The translations under genes were made by a program, and so were the position numbers. From Lepidodermella squamata (taxonomy: Eukaryota > Gastrotricha), in assembly GCA_047495785.1 (NCBI GenBank), contig JBLDXI010000010.1, positions 2,170,001-2,234,000 of the forward strand: a DNA stretch of 64,000 bases, in the 5' to 3' direction. The notes under the pieces were generated by a model, which searched no databases, had not been told where the DNA came from, and saw only the letters and a program-made list of their open reading frames with translations. Below are positions 54,420-64,000 of this stretch, one piece after another; within the stretch, counting starts at the first letter, position 1, and each line of letters opens with the position of its first letter.

Positions 54420-57400
54420 TTAGATCTTACTGCACTCTGGTACGGTGCAAAAGCCGATGGTATCACTGTTGATGTAGCAGAAAACGCTGCCTTTGCTCGT
54501 GGGGTAGCGGCAAGCAGCACCGGCAGCTTGTAAACCGCCCCTTGGAAAGAGAAGGGGATCTTTGGAAGGGGTGTTAGCCCAAGACAAGCACTGCTGGTTA
54601 TCTCGCGTCTTCGACATGGAGCCCTCGTAGTCGTAACCAGTACTCGTGAATTTGCATTGCCTAGTAAGCGATGTCGCTTTCTGGCCACCACAAGTCGCGT
54701 AAACAACCATCGAGAACCCGATTCTCGTAGATATATCGCCATAGTATAAAGTCGGGTCGTGGAACAACCGCACGATCGCCATTTTGTTGTTAGTCTCAAA
54801 CAAGCGGCCAGCTTTTACGGTGCTCATGCAGATCCTAAAATGTCACGATGTCATGAAAATTGTTGATAAATCAACAGCGTACTTGTTCGTTGGGCGGGCA
54901 AAGCTTTGGGATCTAACCTCCAGGTAACTCCAACAGCCGTCCTCTTGAAAATTAGAAACGGTAGTTGCAAATTGTTGGCTCTTTTGTTCAAATGTTCAAA
55001 CCATCTCCGCCAAGATCCGGAGCTGCCCCAAAAGCGAATATCAAGCCGTCTCCAGTGGTCGTGACATTCCAAAAGCATTCGCCCTTATTGTACTCTTTCC
55101 ACATAAGCCGTAAGGCTGCTGTACCGCAAGGTCTAACAACGATCGAGCCGCCGACGCAATCAGGTATAGTGGAATCAGCTATACGTTCGCAAAATTGACC
55201 AGCGAATCCGGGCGGGCACAAGCATGAGTTGCACGTACTTGGGTTGAGATACCCGTCGTTCATACAAGCCATATTCTGTGACGGACACTTCAGAACTGGA
55301 AATGGCACAATAAACTATCGGCTACATATTTATTTATGACAATGGCTTCTCAAAAAATTCAATGGAAAAAATCAGCCTTAGCTCTGAATTTGAAACTATT
55401 TTGTAGTGATCCAACTGGGTCCAGCTCTGTTAATCGAGCCATTTTGGGCCTAAAATTGGCAAATTAACAGGGGAACCCTTACGTTTCTTAGAAATTCCCA
55501 GAAGCCAGACGGGTTAGGGGTTTGTTTACTCCCTTACCCCTCGTACTCGGAGTACTGGTAGTGGCTGGGTAGGTTAGCGCTTCCAGGGCGGACTGCCTCC
55601 TCTCTCCTCGCAGATCCGTCACCACAGGTTCCGGTCGCTGGCCGAGACCTGCGCCGATGGCCGAAGCCAAATCTCGCGCCAAATCTCGACCCACTAAGTA
55701 CTTCTACGCCGCCAAACCGCCCGTTTGCCCTGGCCGGAAACTTTAGGATTTACGTTGTAAGAAATAATAGCATCTGCGATCTTTCAACGGCGCATTAATT
55801 AAATTCTTGAATTTTGTTTTTTGAACCACAACAGTTTGATGAAAAAAAATTGAACTATTCACGATTTTTTCAAATTTCCGTACACCTTTTACAGTGACTG
55901 ACACTATATAATCACAATCTCGTAAAAAAAGAAAAGTCTCGTAGAGACGCGCCAGCTCCGGGGCCAGAAAAAGGTGGAAGAAACCATAAAGGGGACACTT
56001 CCGTTTCTTCCGATGGGCCTAGAAAACACCTCAGCTCCAGGATCCAGCACTGAATCAGGATTGTGCCAAAATGTAAAAACTCGTGGTTTCTACGTGTTTA
56101 AATTTTAAACGTATAAATATGTAAAATGAGATGTAAAAACATGTAAAAAGCTGAGAGGGGTTTATCCCCCACATCTCATTGAACTTCGACTTTTAGCCAG
56201 TTTTAGTGACCTCACCCCTAGATTAGCTATAATATTCGGTACTATATCACAGAAACCGAAGAAAACGCGAACAATTAAAGGAGCTAAGCTGTATAATCGC
56301 GAAAAACACGGTAAAATCGGTAAAAAATCCCGAACATCCCGAAAATCGCATAGACAAAAAAAATCGCGATCGATATTAGTTTTTACTTGTTTTAACATGT
56401 TTCTTTAACATGTGAGGAACTAGTGGAGAAATCTACAGTGGAACCCCGATTTCCCGTCACCTGATTTACCGTCTGACGCGAAATGGCGATATATAAATAT
56501 TTAGGAGCGTCTTTGACCCGCAGAGTGCAATTACATGCAAAACTACCTAGATTTTCCGTCAGGATTTTCGTGGAACCGCAGAAGACGGGAAATCGGGGTT
56601 CCACTGTATGAAAAAGGCCGTCCGTATGATTTGAATACCTTTCAAGAAAAATGAGGATGTAACTATGGCTCACCTTTGCAATGGTAGTGGAGATTAATTT
56701 TTTGGAAGTCAAGGAACGATATGAATTGCGTCTGGCCGAGATTGTACTGCTCACGAGGATCACGCGTTAGAAACGTGGGCTTGGTCGGATTGCTTTTCCA
56801 GTACCAACTCGGGTGCGTACTCGACTCGGTGTCGTAGAAAGTGCCGTAGCTGTTGTCGTTGTTATCAATTGCGAACAACGCTGCTGAATCTCTAGGTTAG
56901 TCGCTTGGTTTTATGTTTACACAATCATTTTAATTGAATCAGAGACTTACGCTCGGACGTTTGCATTCTGCACTGTGACAAAGGCTTCTCGATCTACCCG
57001 CACGTGCTCATAGTTCTGAAAAATAAAGCAATAACAAAAAAAGTATATCACAGCATAACTTACCAATCCAAGGGCTCGGCCTATCAGGGCAGCAATTTTC
57101 ACGTTCTGAAAGTAAAAAGTGATAAAGAGCTCAAATCGGGGTGTCGATATCAAAACCATACGTCATGAAAGCACTCGCGCCCGAGAATAATATTATTTGG
57201 CGGCGAAGTCATGCCAACTTTCGCGAAGCAGCTGCAAAATTGATTGTAAATGAAAAATAATTTCAAAAAATTCGGAGTTTTCACTCTTGGCCTAATTTGA
57301 ATATCATCACGTTCGGCGTAGTGTCATCGAAGTCCGGTGACCATGGGTCTGGCAGCGCAGTGAACGTTATACAGGTGGATCGAGACCAAATAGCCATCGC

Positions 57401-57700
57401 TGCTTCAATGTGTGCAACGTATAAACCTTCAAACACAACATATACATAAATTATCAAAAATTAAAATTCAAAAAATAAGTTTTTCTAAAAATCTTCGGTT
57501 CGAGAATATTGAACGGAAATAAGATTTTCCAAATTATGAACTGAATTTGGCTTACCCAAATGAGTCGTATCAATGATGTATTTCACGGTGGCATTCGGCC
57601 ATATCCCAGCATTCTTCGGTATACCTTGTACTGGGCCGATTAGCCCATAAGCGACACAACAGATTGACAAGAGATGAAACGCGTTCATAAGCTCGCCCAA
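54420..57700 (-). CDS. Pseudo-astacin with EGF, CUB and kringle domains (5' part)
   Basis: The start at 57700 encodes a signal peptide (MNAFHLLSICCVAYGLIGPV) and IWPNATVKYIID, the conserved astacin start. Exons follow at about 57428-57290 (AMAIWSRSTCITF), 57236-57158 (CFAKVGMTSPP..LGRECFHD), 57105-57064 (NVKIAALIGRALGL), 57015-56951 (NYEHVRVDREAFVTVQNANV) and 56892-56670 (ending FLDFQKINLHYHC). The zinc site HExxHxxGxxH reads ALIGRALGLNY, so the three His and the Glu are all lost, and the SxMHY Met-turn reads SYGTFY. The fold is therefore present but proteolysis is not expected. Downstream are an EGF-like module (55.3-55.2, CLCPPGFAGQFC), a CUB-like segment (55.15-54.9, CFWNVTTTGDG) and a six-cysteine kringle (54.76-54.43, TSTGYDYEGS .. 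VFCYINSDTIGFCTVPEC). Confidence 0.72.
55488..55700 (-). repeat. GC-rich insert in intron, possible SINE or LINE remnant
   Basis: A GC-rich block (GGACTGCCTCCTCTC.., CGTACTCGGAGTACTGG) differs from the AT-rich intron around it. It is flanked by no clear repeats. It might be a retroelement fragment like the one at 58.3 kb. Confidence 0.35.
56434..56608. mobile_element. Tc1/mariner-pogo-like MITE with TA duplication
   Basis: The 171-bp element 56436-56606 begins CAGTGGAACCCCGATTTCCC and ends in its complement, flanked by TA on each side. CAGT.. termini with TA duplication suit pogo/Tigger-type mobilisation. It lies in the intron between the astacin and EGF exons. Confidence 0.85.
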
Positions 57701-58059
57701 TTTTAAATCGAACTATACACACCGATGAAAAATGGAGAATTTTTGAATACAAAAAATACGATTTATGAATGGATTTTAATTTAACTGCGCAGGTCGCCTG
57801 AAAAACAACGCGTGCTTCACGTGCGCTGTTTACGGACGATAACGGACGAGCGTCCAGTGACAAATAGGTCATTTCAAAAAGCCAATGCCAATACAAAAAA
57901 GGAAGATCCACGTCAACTATTTGTTATTCGACTTGAATTTCGATGACGTCAATTGAATTCGATACTTCATTTGAAAGATAGCAAATGATAAAAACGTCGC
58001 AATAATTTCACCGTAATCTGGGAGACAGACTAGTGTATTCAAGATTCAAGCAACTTTGG

Positions 58060-58130
58060 TCGTAAAAAATAAAATAGGGGGACCCTTTTGTCATAAAATT
58101 GGGAATCACTGCTCCCTGTACCCCCCTAGT
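58060..58130. repeat. hAT-like terminal fragment
   Basis: AAAATTGGGAATCACTG resembles the 3' end common to hAT elements, with a nearby AGGGGGACCC. No matching opposite terminus was found. Confidence 0.3.
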
Positions 58131-58289
58131 TTGAGGATCCTACTTTGCTTACTGAACTGGAAAGCTTCTGAATGCGACGCAATTACGGCCGTTATGCTCA
58201 AGGCCGATGTTTGAGTGTTTAAAGTTAAAGTTGAGTGTTTATTTTGAAAAATTTGCCACCAAGCGTATGGCTGACCGGACTGATCTCGG

Positions 58290-58560
58290 GGTCTCGCGGG
58301 GCATCGCCCTCCTATTAATGCCCAGCTAGGTGGTTCGTCGGGTCACCTTGTGCCGCATAAGGAACCAGATTCTCGCCCGCTTCGTTGGTGCATCGACCTG
58401 TCTCCTGTGGAACACTCCGTCGCTTATTAATCGCGTCGACGCCAAGAAGGCTTTCGAAAGCGTACACCGCGAAACCTTGTGGAAGGTCATCCATCACAAC
58501 GGCGTCCAGGATACACTTGTATGACTCAACGCCATGTTCTACCCCGGCTTAGAGTGCCGT
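58290..58560 (+). pseudogene. Reverse transcriptase fragment of a LINE
   Basis: The frame reads VDAKKAFESVHRETLWKVI (compare the D-x-x-K-A-F-D-S-V-x-R-x-x-L RT block), then a stop, then LNAMFYPGLECRV in continuation. It is a short, degenerate piece of a non-LTR RT unrelated to the element at 36.5 kb, with high GC compared with its surroundings. Confidence 0.75.
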
Positions 58561-59096
58561 GTGTGATGTAGGCTGGAGTTGAAACATAGAGCGAAGTAGG
58601 ACCGCGGAATTGATGGGGATAACAAAAATCGACATAATGGTCCCCCTTTGGTCTTTGACTGAGCTCATCGTAGGGAAAGATGGAACTGACAGGGATGATC
58701 CCAACCATCACTAGCGGTACTTCGCTCTCTGAGTTGACAGTGAGAGCTTTGCATCATACTGCGGTGCCCCGAGGACGGGGGTTAAACAAACCCCTTTTTC
58801 GTTGGAAAAAATCCGAAAATCGTGAGGTTGCAGGCATCAGCCTGGCATTTGGCATTAGACTCGTTCAGACTGATTCGGCCAATAGCTTCAGTGGAGTGTT
58901 GAGTGGCAAAAGCTTTGGAAGCCTGACACATTGGTTTCGTCGCGGCTCGTACAAGCAGATGACGCAAGGGAAACCACCGTCTTTACGCTCTCCGATGTGA
59001 GGCCAGATGGAAAGGAACAGAGAAACGGAATCTCGCGAAAAGTTCTTCCTTTTTCTACACGGTGGGGGATCAGCATCGCTAAAAGTTAATCTTTGA

Positions 59097-59160
59097 CCCG
59101 TGCACTGATTGGTCAATTTATTGTTGCTATGACTCCGGGATGAAACAAGTCGTGCGATCC
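59097..59160. repeat. Solo arm of MITE 2
   Basis: GCACTGATTGGTCAATTTATTGTTGCTATGACTCCGGGATGAAAC-type sequence (shown in part as ATTGTTGCTATGACTCCGGG) matches one arm of the elements at 8873 and 40434. Confidence 0.65.
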
Positions 59161-59219
59161 TTTAAACAATTATTTTCTATTTATATGCAAGAAATGACCT
59201 GGCCACGAAGGACTATTGC

Positions 59220-59792
59220 CTTATCAACGCAATCACCGACCGTGAAACTGGAAAGGCAGGAATAAAATGCTGAAACCCAAGGTTTATCGTCCCGTAACTT
59301 TTAGATCACGACAAATCATGCACGAATCTCAACAAGGATCAGGAAAATGCTTTTATTTTGAAAGCTTTTTGTTTGTTTTCAATCTGTCCTCAACTCCAGG
59401 TAGCAATTTGAAAATAATTTCGATCTGAGAAATTTTATTTCAAAATAAATGTCAACCACACTCTTCCAGAAAAGGTCCAGCCTATCGGTTGTCCATCTGT
59501 TTCAAGGATATCATTTCTTTCACATCCGTTGTGTCACCTTGTAAGTTTCGATCCGTAACCGTGAGAGCTTAAAATATGGGGTTTTCGAATTATTTCTCCC
59601 AACTTTTTCCTCTATCGAAGTAGCGCGTGTCAACATTGTAGCGCCCTTAACATTTTGGGCTTCAATAAGTTAAAGAGTCATCATATGTAGCAGCATCAGA
59701 GCAATTTTATTTCAAATTTAGTTCAATTAAATAAGACTTTTTCCGAAAAAGTTCAGATATAATCAGCCTATTTTAGTCCATCCTTAGTCCTT
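59220..59792. repeat. 3' flank of lectin duplicate B
   Basis: Homologous in order to 47.4-48.35 kb but shorter and diverged. It contains no gene of its own. Confidence 0.55.
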
Positions 59793-62700
59793 TTAAGACG
59801 ATGTCTTTTTGTAAGTCTCGCACGCAATGGCGTTGAAAGGGTAGTCGCAGCTGATGTTGTCGAGATAATAGTTCTGGGGGTATTTTTGGAAGGCCGAGTA
59901 GAACCTGTAAGCGCCGCACGCGCCAACATCCAGAGGCTCATCGGCGTCATCCGTCCCGCCCCACTGCCGGTCAAACGGGTCGAAATCCGTCCCATCGACC
60001 CAGCCGTAGCGGTTGGTGCCATCGTCAAGCATACGCAAGCCAACAATGGCCGTAATTCGTTGAGTGCCGCTGTTGAGAAATCCCCTTAGCAGGTTCTGCT
60101 CCACTGCTGTTTTGACGGTGGCCAACTGGCCGCCACTTTGCTCACACATCCGCCGGGCTTCCTCGAACGAACCGACTGTCTCATTCAGTCTGATAAGAGA
60201 GTAAACCTTTTGCGCCTTCACGCAGCTGGGCCTGTCTGGAAAAAACGTGTCCGATGGCATCTGAGTTTCGCCAAACCCGCAGCCTGATGACAAATGATAA
60301 CAAATGCAATTTCTTAAATACGCCATTCATATTGTCATTATTCAATCTTATTATAAGAATCAGCCATCTGACATTCAATTTCCCCGCAGATAGCGGAAAT
60401 ATCGACGATTCGTGCTCCCGAAACAACTTCGGAGATCATATATTTCGAGAAACCTGGCAAGCGAAACCTTGTGACCTCATCGGTAGTAACGTCGGCTCAC
60501 ATTTGAAAATTTCGCTGAATTTGCGCGAGAAGTATGACAATTCTTAGCTAGAAAGGAAAGAGAGACGACGAGAAGAAATTACCCAAAGGACGGCAAGAAA
60601 CTCTTTCTCTACCCTGGCACCTGGCATATCCAGACTGAGAACAGGCAGAAATTGTATTGAAAAGCAGCCCGCTATGTGCGTATATCAAACTTACCCTTTG
60701 ATACAGGAGAATTCCGCAGGCAACACCCGTGTTATCATCGTTGCAATCGGCTGTCTCGAGGTAGAGGTCGGTGTGCCACTTTCCAGAAACACCAGTTCTG
60801 CGCATTATGGAGCAAGTTGGCCCTGTAATAATTCAAGAAAATAAGTTATCGTATGAGCTGAGATGCTTTTATTTATTTTAATTTAATTTGAGTTTGTTTG
60901 GCTTGCAATTATGCGAACCTGTAGGCGGCCTCACGGGCGATGCGTTCAACCCAGCGAAGAGATCAGCCGGATCTCCAGATTGCCATCTGTATTCTGAATT
61001 GTTGTCAGATGCCATGCCAATCCATAAAGAATCGATGCCTTGAGCAGCGCGGCGCAATCTGTACAAATCAAACGAATTGTAAATAGAGGCCAACTGGCCG
61101 CCAGCGAGATTGCAAAGTGCTGCAGCGTCTTTGAAACGCCGCGGAACGCTCGAAACACGGAGAGCTGCGTAAACTCGATCGGCTTTCAAGCAATGATCGA
61201 CTGTCAAGTAAGCTTGGGCCCTCGGAAACTGCTCCTCTGTCGGCAAGCACTCTTATAGTTAACAAATGAAATCAGTTTCATAATTGGAATATTTGACCGC
61301 GAGAGAACTTACTGTCAATTGCTGGCACGCATCGCGAGATTCCGGTTGATTTGTCGAGGCAGCGAATCGCGCCGTACTTAGCCGGCGAGCTTGGCAAAGA
61401 AGACGGCGAAGAAGACGAAGAAGAGGAAGGCGATTTCATCGTCTCGCAGATCGCAGCCGAATATAAGTTTTGAAAAGAGCAGGGAACGTCATTCAAGGAG
61501 TAAGTACCGGCGTAGGTCTGCAGCCCGGCGCAATTTTCTGGAGGACTTCCTATAAGGTATTCAAATTCTTAGACTAGTTCTAAAAAAGTTTATTAAATTC
61601 GCACAAAATGAGAAACCACTGATTTCTGGCAATTTTTTCGAACAAATCTTACCATTGGGCTCTCCGGAACCCCAAATGCTGAAATCCCCTTGGAATGGCG
61701 CACCATCGACCCACTGGTATATGCTATTGTTGTTGACGAGGCCCAGCCAGCCGGCTTCCGGTTGTTGGATAACCGTAGTCGCGAAAGTCCTCAACGCAGC
61801 CAGATCATTCGCAGTCACCACAGTAGCTGGCTGGCCGCCCTTGGCGTAGCACAGCTGAAAAGCGCTTTCAAACGTGTTGACTGGGAACGATTGAGAACCG
61901 ACGTAGAAGTCTTTGACGGCGGACTCGCAGTCGGCCTGCGTCGCGAAGCCGACATCAACAGGCATTTGCCTCTCGAAAGCTTTATCGCAGCCTATCAACA
62001 GAAAACTGAGGAATCTCGTGCGCGTGACGGAAATATGTTACCTTGAGTTGCAGGGACGCATCTCTTCCACGAGCCAGAGCGCGAATTGACGCATCGTACA
62101 AAACCTGTTACCTATAAACCCAAGATTATGCGTCGATTGCGTCACTGTTAGCAGGCTCACCGGAGGGTCGTAAGTTTCACAAATTACGGAACGAATGAAT
62201 CCGTTGGGATCTTCACAATCCATGGGGGCGAGATAGTAATCACTTGGAACATCATCGATTTCAAGCACGTGATTGAATGCAGAGCACTTGCCATTTGGAA
62301 ACATTTGGAAAACGCCTGTTGTAACAACAGAAATTCGACTGCTTTTTAACTTGGAGTTTAGAGATTAAAGAGTCTTTATTAACGTCTCTATTTTAAATAA
62401 AGCACTTTCGAGTCCTGCCCTGGTATGCCCGTTCCAGCTTATAACCTAGACTACTGAAGTAGCCCGCTGAGAATCAGTTTTACTGCTGTTAGCCAACTGA
62501 GAATCGGTTTCACTGATGTTCTTACCTGCGGGTATCCGGAGGCCAGAAGGGAGATTTTCCACTGATGAGCCGTCATGCCACCTTTCACCGTTATCATCAC
62601 GGATAATACCGCCCCAAGCCGAGAACCTACCAGTGCCGACCAGGCCGTTCGCGTAAAGAACCGCTCTGACTTGTTCCAACTCGGCTGCGCTTTTTATCGT

Positions 62701-64000
62701 CGCCACCTGTCCACCACTGGATCTGCACCGCTGTTTCGCTTTACAAAAATTTAGTATGCTCATGAACTCAATATCATAAAATAGAGTAGAGAATTATTAG
62801 GGAACACGTGCGTGGACATAATAAAAAACGGGTCCGCGACCCCCAGTTTGAGGAACCCTGACCTGAAGTTTTCTAACTGTGAAAATTATACCCGAGATTT
62901 AAAGGTTCTAAGTACCGTACTGCCCGGAAAAACACTCATGACATTTATTTTTTTCAAACGTTGATGAACCCCTGACATTTATAAGGGACTGAAATTTATT
63001 TATCCGAGCCAAAAAGCAAATGCCTATGTAACCAAAATAGCATGCATTTCCGTCCGATTCTACGTATTTTGACCCTAAATATTGGTCCCTGACCTTTCTA
63101 AGTGCCAATAGTAGAAATTACTTCCAACCATAATGGCTGAAAATGACCTCATTAGCGATCTTTCGTATTGTCACCGCCACTGACCTGACATTTATTTTGG
63201 GCCTGACATTTATTTTTACGAACGACCTAAAACCTCTGACATTTATTTCAGGCTGCCATTTATCCGAGGCTGGCAATTTTTTCTAGGCAGTACGGTAGCT
63301 AAGCTTTGGTATCACAATAAGCCTTAAATCTTAAATCCCAATATTCAGGACAGCACTATGGCGTTGGTAAAATTGGGATATTTTATGAAGTCTGTCATGG
63401 GATACTTATTTCGATAAAAAATAAGCTATTTAACCATCCGTAAGTGACTCGATAGCGACGAAATCATCGTTAGCAGCATAGAAGCGTTTCACAGCATTGA
63501 CGCAGTCAGCTTTTGATGCAAATTCACGATTCGGCATTTTATAAAAACCAGCGAAACCACTACCACATCCTGTTAGATACGTAACAATTATAAATCGAGA
63601 ACGAATGCAAAATGTTATACGTTTATACCTGTATCTGTATGAACGCAGGTGACCGTGCCTCCATGTTTGCTGTCGATGCATCGAATATGTTTGACGTCTG
63701 TGTCGAGAGGCTCAGGTATCTAGTAATGAGTGTAGATTTGTAAACCAAAGCACAGCTCAGTATGCCAATCAATATTTCACGATACAACACGTTTTTCTTT
63801 TACATCTGAATTCGAGAAAACGGCAGTAAAACCTATTGTCTCACCTGGTCTCCGAATGTTTCGCAAATGGCAGCTCGGCTGGCGGAAGCGAAGAGGCAAT
63901 CGGCATTTGTCATACCAGAAATGGTGTAAACGCCGCAACCTAATTTCCCAAACGGCGTCAAAGGACTGCCATCTCGCCATTTGCTGAAAGTCATCGGCAC
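59793..64000 (-). CDS. C-type lectin array, duplicate B (5' end outside window)
   Basis: Repeats the exon order of 48358-53103: CTLD1 end (from the window edge to ~63846, ADCLFASASRAAICETFGDQ), linker DVKHIRCIDSKHGG (~63.7), CTLD2 first exon (~63.57-63.43), then ~62741-62528 and ~62315-62110; CTLD3 61998-61652 and ~61539-61350 with the poly-Ser linker; CTLD4 61246-60922 and ~60823-60690; CTLD5 60283-59793. CTLD3 is identical to copy A over more than 110 residues, while CTLD5 differs (FDPFDRQWGGTDDADEPLD against PLAPERQWGGTDSFDEPQG). No disruption is visible. The gene continues past position 64000, so it may also have an astacin-like 5' part. Confidence 0.72.
62823..62864. repeat. hAT-like 3' terminal fragment
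   Basis: GGGTCCGCGACCCCCAGTTT followed by GAGGAACCCTG is the typical reversed hAT terminus (CAGGGTTCCTCAAACTGGGG). It lies at the breakpoint where copy B departs from copy A. Confidence 0.5.
62913..63297. mobile_element. TA-flanked MITE, empty site preserved in copy A
   Basis: The 381-bp element 62915-63295 has termini CCGTACTGCC and GGCAGTACGG, with TA on both sides. In duplicate A the matching sequence (ATTTAAAGGTTT..TAGCTAAGCTTTGG near 52105-52145) has a single TA and no insert. The interior holds six or more CTGACATTTATTT repeats. Confidence 0.88.

Overview
The window is eukaryotic, from a compact animal genome. Coding sequence is split into small exons by GT-AG introns that are often only 45-100 nt long with TTTTAG or TTTCAG acceptors. 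The genes are typical of metazoa: an astacin-fold protein with EGF, CUB and kringle domains, C-type lectin domains, class C G-protein-coupled receptors and TMEM79/MAPEG-like membrane proteins. There are many DNA transposons, MITEs and one non-LTR retrotransposon, and no prokaryotic features. I cannot name the species. A small invertebrate such as a nematode, tardigrade, rotifer or larvacean would fit.

Layout. (1) 1.7-26.2 kb: a cluster of seven IRG-like (immunity-related-GTPase-like) dynamin-type GTPase genes, six apparently expressed and one frameshifted. There are two subtypes. Type M (3947-4924, 13291-14286, 23122-24124, plus the pseudogene at 25270-26145) starts with MGN or MGS on a tiny first exon and is probably N-myristoylated. 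Type A (1709-3057, 7294-8307, 10751-11752) has a different first exon. (2) Inside this cluster sits a 6.55-kb DNA transposon (15143-21696) with ~308-bp terminal inverted repeats and a spliced DDE integrase of the KRBA2/SCAND3 type (IS3EU-like). It carries a nested piggyBac-type MITE. It is followed by five decayed tRNA-like sequences (21.9-22.6 kb). (3) 26.7-34.0 kb: two tandem class C (GABA-B-like) receptor genes on the minus strand. An orphan copy of the last exon lies at 6.1-6.5 kb. (4) 36.5-40.0 kb: a 5'-truncated LINE with a 14-bp target-site duplication. (5) 43.2-47.3 kb: two tandem two-exon TMEM79/MAPEG-like genes. (6) 48.36-57.70 kb: a long minus-strand multidomain secreted protein: a catalytically dead astacin domain, EGF, CUB, kringle, repeated two-cysteine RCI[D/S] linkers and five C-type lectin domains. 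The lectin part is duplicated at 59.8-64.0 kb, with an almost identical central tract.

The most unusual content is the cluster of short IRG-like GTPases, with one subtype carrying a putative myristoyl anchor as vertebrate IRGs do, and the pseudo-astacin/kringle/lectin secreted protein. Both look like rapidly duplicating, possibly immune or surface-recognition families; that role is inferred. The repeats include several insertions whose target sites can be read directly: the LINE, a hAT element, a nested TAA-type MITE, a piggyBac MITE, and a TA-type MITE whose empty site is kept in a paralogous copy.
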